In this document: one piece after another, positions 10,469-19,926 of the stretch
How positions within the stretch are numbered: the first letter of the stretch is position 1
How the letters are laid out: each line of letters begins with the position of its first letter
NCBI GenBank assembly: GCA_016841325.1
Contig: JAENZJ010000004.1
Span: 1 to 64,000 of the forward strand
DNA from: Thermincola carboxydiphila
GTDB taxonomy: Bacteria > Bacillota > Thermincolia > Thermincolales > UBA2595
Direction of reading: 5' to 3'
DNA length: 64,000 bases
The notes under the pieces: generated by a model
What the model saw: only the letters and a program-made list of their open reading frames with translations
The model's database searches: none
What the model was told of the DNA's origin: nothing
Program-made: the position numbers and the translations under genes

Positions 10469-11171
10469 CGTTTCCCACCCGCCAGTATTTTTGAGGTTGA
10501 CACGATATGGTCTTACCATTACGTTCAAAAAGCACCTTGGCAAATTCTCTGACTATACGCTCATTACCATGTTCAAAATCATTAGGCAAAATTTCTTTAA
10601 AATATTCCCCTCTTTCTGGTATCTCTCCGGCCAATTTAACCGGAAACTTTTCTGGAATGGGAACAACAGAATGAATCTGTATTTCTTCACCTGAAACCAC
10701 TTCATGCAAATCATATTCACCGATATAATTAATTTGCGCTATATATTCACTTAAGCCCAGATACGGGGTATAAAAACTCTGCCCGTTTATTAAAAAGGTG
10801 CGGAATTTTTGATATGTTTCCTGATTATTATGCCAGAACTAAATCCGGTACCGGGGGTGCTTAACGATTTCCTGCCTTACTTGAGTCCGTTCCTTTATTT
10901 GAGCAAACATTTTAGCAGTCTTAGTGTTAATCAAATTCAACCCAATCCGAAACTTTTTAATAGGGTTAATTATCCTAACAGCTATCCAGGCCTGATCTTT
11001 GGTAAAGCAATCGTAGTACTGGTTTTTATCGTTCCCGATTATAGCGGAAATCAACCCGGCTATCGCAGTCCTAGGTGGGATTGAATAACTCAAAGGAGAG
11101 GACGTGGTATATATTTTTCGGAAATGTGCCCAATCACCCCACACTTCAAAAACGATGCATTTCTCCATCAT
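10446..11171 (-). pseudogene. cas5: cas5 (type I-B Cascade subunit) with an in-frame amber codon
   Basis: Cas5 binds the crRNA 5' handle and anchors the Cascade large subunit. The frame opens with the Cas5 start MMEKCIVFEVWGDWAHFRK and the PPRTAIAGLI motif. It meets TAG at codon 111 (10839-10841, context KHPRYRI-stop-FWHNNQ) and continues in the same frame through SFYTPYLGLSE and IGEYDLHEV to a normal C terminus. The total of 241 codons is the usual family length. Only one base separates TAG from a tyrosine codon. This is a nonsense mutation unless amber is suppressed; neighbouring cas genes look intact. Confidence 0.85.
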
Positions 11172-11179
11172 GCCACCCC

Positions 11180-12106
11180 CTAGTATTTCAGAACCTCTGC
11201 CAATATACCTATGTCACTTATAGCCTTTGCTAAATCTACCGGCTTCTCGTTAAGTTGAATTTGCAGTTCATCATCAGCTTGAACCTTGATACCAGTAATA
11301 ATCTCACTATTTTTTGTCAATTTGCTCATCAAACCGTTTATTTCCAATGTAAAATCGTTTAGTCCCCTTATTTCCCGTTCATCAGTCTTTCCAGTAACCA
11401 GTTTGATTCCACTCAATAAGTCACCTATATGGTAATTTTCTTCTTTGTAATCTACTTTCATTAACAATCTTGGCAATTGCCCCATTTTTGATCGTGATAT
11501 AAGGTTTTTAGTTCCATTCCATATTCCGTCGAGGAGCAGTTCGGCATCCTGTTCTGTCATTTTTGTATGTTTTGCGGCATTCTCATTAATAATGCCATAA
11601 AAGCCAATCAAGGAATAAGGAACAACATATTCTTCCCGGAAGGTCTTCTGTTTGCTGGATTCTCCTGAAGCAAAGGCCCCGGTTCCCTTGATATATGTTA
11701 GTTCTACCCTGTGCAAAGAGCGGCCTATGTTGAATTGTACGGGTCCAGTGAAAGTTACCGAATCATTTGGCAAGGGGATAGTTGCTCCAAACAATCTAAC
11801 ATCAATACACTGTTCCAAAACATTTTTGGCCACTTCCTTCGCATCTTTACCAAAGTCCATGGAACGTTCTTTGCCTGACTGAATAGTGCCGTTCTCTTTG
11901 ACTATTTCACGAACAAAAATTTCCAATCCTTTATAGTCATGTAAATAGTCACGAATGGTCCTTTTTAACCTGACATCAGTCACCAGGTTGATGCCTGTTT
12001 CCTCATCCATACGTGGTTTATTGCCATCCAAGGGATCCCCATTGGGGTTGGCATCTTTAATATCATATAGAAAAACCAGTTCTGAGCGTTTAGTTAAATT
12101 ACTCAT
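11180..12106 (-). CDS. cas7: Type I-B Cascade backbone Cas7 (Csh2 family)
   Basis: Cas7 forms the helical backbone along the crRNA spacer. The 308-aa product has the Csh2-type opening RSELVFLYDIKDANPNGDP, a central glycine-rich FGATIPLP stretch and normal family length. The ATG at 12106 overlaps the end of cas8b by eight bases and has AAGGAGG upstream; an upstream extension to 12148 lies inside cas8b and is unlikely. cas5 follows nine bases after its stop codon. Repair-family proteins of similar name are excluded by the operon context. Confidence 0.95.
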   Translation of the reverse strand: MSNLTKRSELVFLYDIKDANPNGDPLDGNKPRMDEETGINLVTDVRLKRTIRDYLHDYKGLEIFVREIVKENGTIQSGKERSMDFGKDAKEVAKNVLEQCIDVRLFGATIPLPNDSVTFTGPVQFNIGRSLHRVELTYIKGTGAFASGESSKQKTFREEYVVPYSLIGFYGIINENAAKHTKMTEQDAELLLDGIWNGTKNLISRSKMGQLPRLLMKVDYKEENYHIGDLLSGIKLVTGKTDEREIRGLNDFTLEINGLMSKLTKNSEIITGIKVQADDELQIQLNEKPVDLAKAISDIGILAEVLKY

Positions 12107-13997
12107 TATCTTTATCCTCCTTAACAAAAGTAAATAAATTCTTTCCATTCATACCAACAGCTATAAAGAACCCTATTTCCTGCATAGATAAAGGCCAATC
12201 CCTGCCTGCTTCCTGAATATATTTACTCATGAGTTCAAATTCGAGACGGCAAGGGTAGAACTTGTCCTTATTATCCTTGTAGCCTTCCTCATAATCCATG
12301 AATTTGTCCTGAATTTTGGCCACAAGGCCTCTGACATCTTTTGGTCTGAGTTTCAGCCCTTTCATTTGTACTTTAAATGGCGTTCTCCCCAAAACCTTGC
12401 GTTGGAAATTAATCAGGTGCTGCGCCAGGTATCCCAGCATAAAACACGCTTTCGCGGCTGGATGGTCATACAGCCCGTTTTGTGCGGCAAAAAACGTTTC
12501 AAACATTACTTCCATAGATGGGAAATCTTTTAAGTTATATTTGGCGGTTTCACTCAATGGTAATTCACCTCCATTGTTTTTAAATAAATCCGGCAGTAAC
12601 CCCAGGCGACCGAGATACATAATCAGCTGCAGGTAGCGCCAGGCAATAAAATTATCGTAAAATTTCTTTTCATCATCCGGCTGGTTAAACTTCTCTGTTA
12701 CCTTTTCCATAATTCTGTTCATTAAAAACTTTGCATCAATGGGCCTGTCAGCGATTAATGAGTAAATCATTTCCAGGAAGTACCGGTTATGTGTCTTGTA
12801 TGGAAAAAGTTCATTGAAAATACCAATGTTAAGTCTAAAAGGCTGTTCACCTTTGCCTACGGGAAAATGCCTGAATTGGCCCATTAAATTGACTTTTTTT
12901 AAATGGTCGTAAATTAAACTCAACCGCGAAGGCAGCACATCTTCGATATTCAGCATGATGTTGAAAACAGATCCACTCTGTTTTTCTTCGAAAAACAGCA
13001 AGTTATATGTGACACCCTGCCCCATAGACCCGAGCTGGTCAATAATGACCTCTTCCGCATGACCGATGCTTTCCACTTCTGATTTCTTTTTGTCTTTATC
13101 GTGTTCACCCAACCGGGACCTCAATCTCGCCAATACACTTGTAAGGTCCTCTTCCCATAATGCCTTAGGGATAATCATTAATTGCCTGTAGTAAAAAGAC
13201 TTCGTCAAATACTGCTTCAAATATTTTTTTCCTAACTCTAACTTGGTGCCACATTCAAAACAAACCGGGTAATTTTTCCATGCATCCTGTTGGCGAAAAC
13301 CACCGGCCACATATCCGGGTTTGTCCAAGGTATAAAACTGAAATGTGCTGGTAAAGCCGAATACGTCTGTTTTCTTTAAACACACAGCACAAATTTTGTC
13401 CTCAGCTGCCGCAATCTTATTATATTTCTGAGCAAATAGTTTTTCACAGTCAGCTTTAAACTTCTTCCGGAAAATTTCCCAATCACTAACCCATTTCTCT
13501 TGGGAATCATCACTAATCATCAGGGACACTATAAGTTTAGAACCTTCTTTTCCCATTTCCTTTTGTTTTTTTTCAATATCTTCAATAATCTCCTGTTCTG
13601 CCTCAACCAGGGTTTGTCTGACATTTTCCAGGTCCCGGTACTCATGGCTATCCTCTTTGCCAATAGAACTAACAGCATCACTCACAGCCCTGATGATCTT
13701 GTTGGGTACAGTTTTTTTACTTTCAGTAAGTTTAGCGGTAGGTGTAACATCCGCTCCCCTGGCGCCGCTTCCGGACCTGTAGAGATATCTTCCCATGGAT
13801 TCTCTGCGGAAGCCGCGTTCTTCAATACCAGCGTATTTGATAATTCCGTCACCTAGTTTATCTAATTTGACAAACAGGACTGTCCCATATTTCCCACTGT
13901 CACTAGGGTCCTCAACGAAAATATCCAAAATAGTCCCATTGTCCTCTAGTAGATGTGTTAATTCCAGTTCGCCAATGTTTTTAATTGCTTCAATCAT
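12099..13997 (-). CDS. cas8b: Type I-B Cascade large subunit Cas8b (Csh1/TM1802 type)
   Basis: Cas8b is the PAM-recognising large subunit of type I-B Cascade. The 632-aa product has a zinc-finger-like four-cysteine set in the middle (CAVC near residue 207 and CFEC about 45 residues on), typical of Csh1/TM1802 proteins. Its helical C terminus could also be made separately as Cas11 from an internal start. It is the first gene of the cas operon, with an excellent AAGGAGGTG site and a strong promoter 45 bases upstream. Confidence 0.93.
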   Translation of the reverse strand: MIEAIKNIGELELTHLLEDNGTILDIFVEDPSDSGKYGTVLFVKLDKLGDGIIKYAGIEERGFRRESMGRYLYRSGSGARGADVTPTAKLTESKKTVPNKIIRAVSDAVSSIGKEDSHEYRDLENVRQTLVEAEQEIIEDIEKKQKEMGKEGSKLIVSLMISDDSQEKWVSDWEIFRKKFKADCEKLFAQKYNKIAAAEDKICAVCLKKTDVFGFTSTFQFYTLDKPGYVAGGFRQQDAWKNYPVCFECGTKLELGKKYLKQYLTKSFYYRQLMIIPKALWEEDLTSVLARLRSRLGEHDKDKKKSEVESIGHAEEVIIDQLGSMGQGVTYNLLFFEEKQSGSVFNIMLNIEDVLPSRLSLIYDHLKKVNLMGQFRHFPVGKGEQPFRLNIGIFNELFPYKTHNRYFLEMIYSLIADRPIDAKFLMNRIMEKVTEKFNQPDDEKKFYDNFIAWRYLQLIMYLGRLGLLPDLFKNNGGELPLSETAKYNLKDFPSMEVMFETFFAAQNGLYDHPAAKACFMLGYLAQHLINFQRKVLGRTPFKVQMKGLKLRPKDVRGLVAKIQDKFMDYEEGYKDNKDKFYPCRLEFELMSKYIQEAGRDWPLSMQEIGFFIAVGMNGKNLFTFVKEDKDNE

Positions 13998-14039
13998 GTA
14001 ATCACACCTCCTTTTTTTAATTCTATATTATTATTTACA

Positions 14040-14069
14040 ATAATAGCTTAAGCTAGCATTTTTTGTCAA
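14040..14069 (-). promoter_or_regulatory. Sigma-A promoter of the cas operon with a palindrome in the spacer
   Basis: On the minus strand TTGACA (14064-14069) and TATTAT (14040-14045) are separated by 18 bp, about 40 bp before the cas8b ribosome site. A perfect 12-bp palindrome TAGCTTAAGCTA (14044-14055) overlaps the -10 box and spacer. A related half-site lies about 60 bp upstream (near 14110). A repressor site is an inference from its position. Confidence 0.8.
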
Positions 14070-14270
14070 TACTTATTATGGAAATTTTAATAAGTTTTTG
14101 TTCCAATTTACCTAAGCTAATTTTTTTGTTATGATAGAATTAATTCCACTACAAAAGGGATTGAAATATTCTTTATTACTATGTGGCAACTTTATTATTT
14201 TCCATTAAAACAAGGCTTGTAAGCAATATACAAAGTTAAACTGACTAAAAAAATTGCTAAAAAAACAAAA

Positions 14271-14304
14271 AAGACACCTCAGCAATTATCTATACAGGTG
14301 TCTT
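14271..14304 (-). terminator. Intrinsic terminator of the jet operon
   Basis: On the minus strand AAGACACCTG, in the last codons of jetD, pairs with AGGTGTCTT just after the stop codon, and the stem is followed by TTTTTTG and a second T-run. It ends the jetABCD transcript before the cas promoter region. Confidence 0.8.
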
Positions 14305-15717
14305 ACCTCTTTTCTTCAAGAACTCTACCATATCTTCAACCAGTGCCTCCTGAAACACAACACATCCGCGGTCAATTATCCTGTCCCCCAGTTGCCGGTC
14401 CCAGGGAATTCCAAGGCCCCCGACCCTGTTGGCCTGCTCCTGGCTTAAAGGCACCCCTGCCGCTGCTTTCTCATATGCCCCGGCATCAAAAAACCACGGT
14501 GCAAATAGGGCTTTATACCTGTGCCAAAGCGCGATACCAATCTCCAGGCCCTTCCAGTCAAAGTCCCCGCTATAACATATCCTGGTTCCATTTGCCGCCA
14601 ATTGATCCATAAGCCTCAGCCCTGCCACGCTTGGCTGTCCGCTGGGGCATACCAGTGGCGGGCAGCCCGGCCCCTCCCAGGCATCCAGGATAGCGCTTAA
14701 TACAGTGGGGTTTTCCAGCACATAAACAGATTCAAACGGAAACCAGCGAGTCTCCTGATCAAAAAACCTCAGGGGAAGAATTAACGGGCTCCGGCTGTGC
14801 CAGGCGCTCTCAAACAGGCCGGCCCTGGGGTCGCCCGGCTCAGTCCTGAGCCCGGCGGTAATCACATTTGAAGATAAGTCATCTTCCTCTAAGCCCGCCC
14901 GGCTGAATACGTGACGCACCTTTTCGGCCGGCCGCCGCCGTTCTGCAGCCTTACTCCAGGCATTCCCGCCTGGTCCGGCTGCCGCTCCCGACCCGTACGC
15001 CGCTTCTAACCCGTCCGCCCGTTGGTCCGGCTTCTTCTCCACAGGGGTACAGTTATCAAATCCGCCAGATCCGGCAGACTCTCCCAGTACAAACAGAATC
15101 CCGGAGTACAACAGCCGCCCCAGCCATGTATTCCGGTCCATTCCGTGAGGCGTCCCTGTCAGCCGGGCTGCAAACACTGTCCGGCGGCGGCGCTCCCCGT
15201 TCAGGGCAGGCAGCTCATCCAGCGCCTGAATACAGGCCCGGAGCACTTTTTGAGCCTCATCCCGGTTTTCCCGGTACAGGCCCAGGAAAGTCCGGTAACC
15301 CGCTCCATTTCCCTCCCTGATGGTCCTGAGCCACTCCCGTGTCTCAGCGCGCCGGGCATACCCTTTTATATCATCAAAAAAGCGCTCCCACTCGGTTTCC
15401 TGCTCCAGGGCCATTTCCCGCTTGCTCCGCAGTTCTTCCCGGAAATAGAGGGGGAGCAGTTCCTCCAGGCCAATGGCAAACCTGCTCTCCCTGATTATCC
15501 GGTCAACTTCCGCCAGCTCAACTGTCAGGCTTGTCCGGCAGTTAAGGCTACGGCCAAAGAACCCTTCCAGGACTTCCAGCTCCTCCAAGTTTAGGTTGCG
15601 TAACTGCACCTTACCGCCAATCCGGCCCAGGGACGCGAATTTTCTCCTGATCCCCTGAAACAGCCGCCGGAACCCCGGTTGGGAGAAATATTTTAATATA
15701 TCGTTCTCAAAAACCAT
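14290..15717 (-). CDS. jetD: Wadjet type II subunit JetD (DUF2399/TIGR02679, Toprim-like nuclease)
   Basis: JetD is the nuclease of the Wadjet plasmid-restriction complex, cutting circular DNA held by the JetABC SMC-like motor. The 475-aa product matches the TIGR02679 layout: a helical N-terminal half (DUF3323-like) and a C-terminal DUF2399/Toprim-type region. The latter has a conserved glycine-rich SGQPSVAGL segment and YSGDFDWKG, whose acidic residues would bind metal. It starts three bases after the jetC stop codon behind a G-rich ribosome site. A stretch rich in Gly/Ala/Pro around residues 235-265 looks like a flexible linker. Its codon use is more GC-rich than the adjacent cas genes. Confidence 0.88.
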   Translation of the reverse strand: MVFENDILKYFSQPGFRRLFQGIRRKFASLGRIGGKVQLRNLNLEELEVLEGFFGRSLNCRTSLTVELAEVDRIIRESRFAIGLEELLPLYFREELRSKREMALEQETEWERFFDDIKGYARRAETREWLRTIREGNGAGYRTFLGLYRENRDEAQKVLRACIQALDELPALNGERRRRTVFAARLTGTPHGMDRNTWLGRLLYSGILFVLGESAGSGGFDNCTPVEKKPDQRADGLEAAYGSGAAAGPGGNAWSKAAERRRPAEKVRHVFSRAGLEEDDLSSNVITAGLRTEPGDPRAGLFESAWHSRSPLILPLRFFDQETRWFPFESVYVLENPTVLSAILDAWEGPGCPPLVCPSGQPSVAGLRLMDQLAANGTRICYSGDFDWKGLEIGIALWHRYKALFAPWFFDAGAYEKAAAGVPLSQEQANRVGGLGIPWDRQLGDRIIDRGCVVFQEALVEDMVEFLKKRGKTPV

Positions 15718-15720
15718 TGC

Positions 15721-18700
15721 TTACCCCCCTGGAGAAAACTCTCCTTCCTCCGGCATTTCCGCTGTGGCAGCAGCATCCGAAGCCGCTTCAGCAGCCATAT
15801 CATCCACCAATGTCCGCCGGATGCCGTTCCAGTGATACCTGATCAGGGTCACAAATTCGGCATCACCGGGGCGGTAGAGTTCATAAACCGACAGCTCAGG
15901 CACCGTATCATAACATCCCCAAAGCACCTGGCTGGTCATTATATAGTCAAAATCAAGCTGGGTCAACAGCTCAAACATGTCCCGCATGTTTTCATCATCA
16001 ACCCCGGCAAAAGCCTCATCAAGGGAAATGATCTTGGGCGAATCAGGCCTGGAGTCACTATACCGGGAATACACGGCGGCAAAGAGCGGGATATACATGG
16101 CCATAGCCTTTTCCCCGCCGCTCAGTACGTTAAACCGGGCATCTGTCAGTTCCCGCCTTGACTGGTCTCCTTTTTCGTAGTCCAGGGTAAAACGGAACCA
16201 CTGCCGGTAATCCAGGAGCTGGGTGATCCAGTATCTCAGGGTTTCCTTGTGTTCCTCCGACTCCCTTTTGGCCCACGTAATCCGTGAGCGGAAGTGGTTC
16301 ACCATTTGTTCAATCTGCTCATCCCGGAGCAGGTTGGCATCTGTTTTCAGCAGTTTTACCAGTTGGGCGGTATCCAGTTCCTGTTCATTCCTGGCTGCCC
16401 GCGACTCCCATTTCAGAAGTAGTTTCATCCCGCTGGAAGTCACCCTCTGCTGCATCAGGTGGTTCATCTGCCTGACCCACTCTTCAGCCCTGAATATCTT
16501 CTGCCTGATGGCCCGGCCCACACTATGGATAATGATCTGCTCATAAAGCTCACGGTCTTTTTCACTTAAAAGGAGTCTCTGCTCCTCCAGAGCATCCCTC
16601 AGTTCCTGCAGCAGGCGCCCGGGAGTAACCGGGTTTTGCCTGTCCCGGGCGAAGACTACCAACATGCGTCCCGTATCAGGCTCGGTAAGCAATTCCGGTG
16701 AATACTCGTGCAGGCTCTGTCTGATCTGGTAAAACTGATCGTACAGACGGTTAGTAAAATTCTCTTTGGTTTTTTGTTCATATTTTGTCCGGTACTGCTG
16801 CCGCACCCGTCTGGCCAGGCTGAGGACCGCTTCTCCGGCTTCGTCAGTGTCTAAGGTTTCTTCCTGCCATTCTGGCACCAGGCGCCTTTTCCATTCCTTC
16901 AACCAGGATTCCAGAGCATTCCTGAATACGCTCTCCTGTTCCTGCCATAGCTGCCGGGCTGATTCGGCTTCATTCCGGCGTATGCCGAGGTTAACCTTAC
17001 TGTCACTTAATTCGCTGCGGACTCTCTCTATCTCTTTTTCCAGGCAGGCCGCCTTTTCCTTTAATTCATCCATCTTTTGGTGGAGATCATAAATGCCCAT
17101 TTCCCGGAGCAGCTCTGTATAAATGCCTATCTGGGCGCAGATGTCCCTGAGCCGCTGTTCCTTCTCATCCAGGTATTCGGCTTCTGCCACAGCGTTGTCT
17201 GATGCCTCTTCCCAACCGGCCGCCGCATCGGCCACGTATCTCTGCATCGCCAGGGCATTTATCCACCGGGCCTTAAGGTCACTATACAGCGATCGGTAGG
17301 ACCGCAGGATATCCAGGGCATCAGAAATACCCTGTTCACTCCTGGGGATACTCCACCCCTCCATGAAACTGTGAAAACGGGCCCGGACACCTGACCATTC
17401 TTCATGTACCTTACGGAAGCGGTCATGCCGCCTGCCTTCCTCATCCCGGGCATTTTTAAAAGCCCTCTGCCTGTTTTCCGCGATTGAATAGGCGCGATAA
17501 AGGTCTTCCCCGCCCGGAAAACTGCTCAGGTCTTCCCTCATTTGCCGTTCCTTTTCATTGAGCCCTGCCAGTTGCAGATCACAACAGGAAACAGCCTCCT
17601 GCTCACCACGGATCAATTCTTCCAGACGAGCTATTTCTGCCAGGCGGGTCAGGCGGCGGCTCTCCCTGCCGATATACTCAGCTCTTGCCTTAAGCGGGGC
17701 CCTGCCCTCCACCGGTCCCAGCCGGAAAGCGCCTTTTTCCGGGGCCACTGCCGCACCTGAACCTTCTCCGGTTTCACCTACCAGGATTGTCCGCAGGGCC
17801 CCGTCGATAATTTCGGCGGAAACAGAACCATCCTCGGGAGGAGTGGCATAAAGGTAATCGGCAAGGGTGTGGGCAAGGAGCTGCGGGCATGGCTCTATCC
17901 AGACCTCTTCCTCATCATCTCCGGTAATTTCAAGTCCGCCCTCATTGACCCATGCATCCAGAAGCCCGGCCTGGGCCAGGGCGGACTCAATACCTGCTTT
18001 TATCTCTTCAGAAAGCCCTTCCCGGAATTCACATACCGCATAAAGGGATCCTCCCTTATCCCCGGCCTCAAGCCGCCTAGCCCGGGACTTTTCACGGGCC
18101 TCGCTCCTCGGGGGCTCCGGCTCCTTCTTATCAATCCATTCCCGGAGCTGCCGCATCAACTCCTGTTTGCTGTCCAGATGTGCCTGCCTTAGGTGCTCCA
18201 GGTCGGCACGTTCACGGCTTAACTCACGGTAAATCCGCTCAAAATCCTTCCTGGCCGGGACGCTAACAGCCTCATAGGCAATTTCGGGATACCTGGTTAA
18301 GAGGTGCAGTATTTCCTGAAATGCCTCATCAGAAAGCGGCAGTTCACTAAGCCCTTTTCTCCAGGCGAAAATAAGGCCCTGGTGTACATCACGGGCATTT
18401 TCCCAGTCCTGTTCAGCCTGGCGCAGGTCGGTCTCGGCCTTGTCTCTCTGTTCCCTGGCTTCGCTCAAATCCTTTTCTGCCTCGCGGATCCTGCGGTTTA
18501 AGTCCCGCTCTTCCCTAGCCAGGCGAAGTGCCTCCTGCAGCTTTTGTTCATGCTGCCCGGCATCACGCTTCCACGAGTCCCAGGCAACGTCATCTGCCTC
18601 AATTCCCCGCTGCCACTGGCGGTGATACATGTCATGAAGATGGAAATCACAGTCCCGGGCAGCTGCTTCCATTTCCGTTACCAGTTCATGCTGTTCCCTG

Positions 18701-19902
18701 AGATTTTCAGAGAGGCTGCGGGAGAATTCCTCCCGGTCACGGGCTGCCTTGTCCCGGCGTTTTTCCCATTCAGCCAGGCGCCTCCGGGCAGCCTCAATTT
18801 CTCCCCTGGTGTTTTTTTCGTCATCCTTCAGCCGCTCTAGTTCGGCCTCCCTTTCAACTGCCTCACTCTGGGAAATTGTTTCATACTCTGTTTTCGTGTC
18901 CCGCAGATCTGCCTTTAGGCCCTCCAGCCGCTCTTCCCCGGCAGTGATCTCACCTGACAGCCGGTGAACCTCTTCTTCCATCCGGCGGAATTTCTTCTCC
19001 CCTTCATCACACAGGCGGCGTTCCTCCAAAAGACTGCGGGATTCGGTAAACAACAGGTACTCATTATATGAATTGTAGTCCTTTTCAAGCCTTTCGGCCT
19101 CCTTGCAGTGGACAGCCAATTCCTCCAGGCGGTCACTGATCTGGTCCATGTCCTCCAGGACCTCTGAAAGGGGCCGCAGCTCATCCTCCTGCAAAGCAGG
19201 CAGGGCATCTGTCAAAATCTCATATATGGTGGAGGGTTTAAAATCCTTGGACAGTTTGGGGCTGCGCAGCTGAATCAGAAGGTCCAGCATTTCCTGATAT
19301 GCCTGGATATCTGCAAAACCAAACAGATGCTTATTTACCAGTTTCCGGTATTCACCCTGCTCTGTTACCAGTTCTCCGCCTGAACCGATGACTTCGGCCA
19401 GCTGGCTTTTAGTCAGGGGGATTTTGGCCTCCTGGCCCTGGCTGTAGTCCTTTTGATACAAAAAAATGTCTTTTCCGATACGCCGGTTATCTGTGACCAC
19501 AAAGCCCCAAAAACCCGTTCCCGGAACATTGCGCCTGGCCCTAAGCCCAATTCCAACCGTAATAAACCGGTCCTGTTCCGGGTGATAAAATTCCAGGTAA
19601 AGGTAACCTGTCCTGTCGGTAATCCCGCTATTCTCATCAAGGAGCAGGTAATACTCAATTTTCCGGTCCCGGGAACCAAACGGGTCAAGCCGCCAGGGAC
19701 GCTTGTCCCCATCCAGGACCAGGGGCAGAAAGCTCTGCATAGTGACAGATTTCCCTGAACCGTTAGTCCCGCGGAGAATCAGCCTCCCCCCGGAAAGCTG
19801 AAATTCGGCCTCATCATGGTAATACCAGAAATTGAGCAGTCCCGCCCTTGCCAGCTGCCATCGTGTACGCAAAACCATTCCCTCCAAAAAAGTATTAGAC
19901 AT
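15721..19902 (-). CDS. jetC: Wadjet type II SMC-like ATPase JetC (TIGR02680)
   Basis: JetC is the SMC-family motor of Wadjet, related to MukB and SbcC. The 1393-aa product has Walker A GTNGSGKS near residue 45, very long charged coiled coils (about 260-560 and 760-1000) and a C-terminal head. The head carries the ABC signature LSGGEKA and Walker B IISLDEAF, followed by the D-loop region. The first ATG (19902) has no ribosome site and sits in a 15-bp duplication; the ATG at 19878 or the TTG at 19872, with GGAGGG upstream, gives the family-typical RTRWQLARAGLLN start. It is intact and in operon order jetA-B-C-D. Confidence 0.92.
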   Translation of the reverse strand: MSNTFLEGMVLRTRWQLARAGLLNFWYYHDEAEFQLSGGRLILRGTNGSGKSVTMQSFLPLVLDGDKRPWRLDPFGSRDRKIEYYLLLDENSGITDRTGYLYLEFYHPEQDRFITVGIGLRARRNVPGTGFWGFVVTDNRRIGKDIFLYQKDYSQGQEAKIPLTKSQLAEVIGSGGELVTEQGEYRKLVNKHLFGFADIQAYQEMLDLLIQLRSPKLSKDFKPSTIYEILTDALPALQEDELRPLSEVLEDMDQISDRLEELAVHCKEAERLEKDYNSYNEYLLFTESRSLLEERRLCDEGEKKFRRMEEEVHRLSGEITAGEERLEGLKADLRDTKTEYETISQSEAVEREAELERLKDDEKNTRGEIEAARRRLAEWEKRRDKAARDREEFSRSLSENLREQHELVTEMEAAARDCDFHLHDMYHRQWQRGIEADDVAWDSWKRDAGQHEQKLQEALRLAREERDLNRRIREAEKDLSEAREQRDKAETDLRQAEQDWENARDVHQGLIFAWRKGLSELPLSDEAFQEILHLLTRYPEIAYEAVSVPARKDFERIYRELSRERADLEHLRQAHLDSKQELMRQLREWIDKKEPEPPRSEAREKSRARRLEAGDKGGSLYAVCEFREGLSEEIKAGIESALAQAGLLDAWVNEGGLEITGDDEEEVWIEPCPQLLAHTLADYLYATPPEDGSVSAEIIDGALRTILVGETGEGSGAAVAPEKGAFRLGPVEGRAPLKARAEYIGRESRRLTRLAEIARLEELIRGEQEAVSCCDLQLAGLNEKERQMREDLSSFPGGEDLYRAYSIAENRQRAFKNARDEEGRRHDRFRKVHEEWSGVRARFHSFMEGWSIPRSEQGISDALDILRSYRSLYSDLKARWINALAMQRYVADAAAGWEEASDNAVAEAEYLDEKEQRLRDICAQIGIYTELLREMGIYDLHQKMDELKEKAACLEKEIERVRSELSDSKVNLGIRRNEAESARQLWQEQESVFRNALESWLKEWKRRLVPEWQEETLDTDEAGEAVLSLARRVRQQYRTKYEQKTKENFTNRLYDQFYQIRQSLHEYSPELLTEPDTGRMLVVFARDRQNPVTPGRLLQELRDALEEQRLLLSEKDRELYEQIIIHSVGRAIRQKIFRAEEWVRQMNHLMQQRVTSSGMKLLLKWESRAARNEQELDTAQLVKLLKTDANLLRDEQIEQMVNHFRSRITWAKRESEEHKETLRYWITQLLDYRQWFRFTLDYEKGDQSRRELTDARFNVLSGGEKAMAMYIPLFAAVYSRYSDSRPDSPKIISLDEAFAGVDDENMRDMFELLTQLDFDYIMTSQVLWGCYDTVPELSVYELYRPGDAEFVTLIRYHWNGIRRTLVDDMAAEAASDAAATAEMPEEGEFSPGG

Positions 19903-19926
19903 TCATAACGCAAAAGTATTAGACAT
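19888..19926. repeat. 15-bp direct repeat at the jetB-jetC junction
   Basis: The sequence AAAAGTATTAGACAT occurs at 19888-19902 and again at 19912-19926, nine bases apart. One copy contains the jetB stop codon and the other supplies the first possible jetC ATG. It looks like a short tandem duplication that created an apparent extra start. Confidence 0.8.

Noticed and set aside
10839-10841. TAG in cas5 as a pyrrolysine codon
   Set aside because: TAG is used as an ordinary stop in several other genes of the window (jetD, queD, the 58-aa gene), and Pyl has no known role in Cas5. A nonsense mutation is simpler.
14153-14170. GGGATTGAAA in the cas-jet gap as a second CRISPR-repeat mimic
   Set aside because: Only about eight to nine bases match the repeat and the orientation is opposite to the array, so chance is likely in AT-rich DNA.
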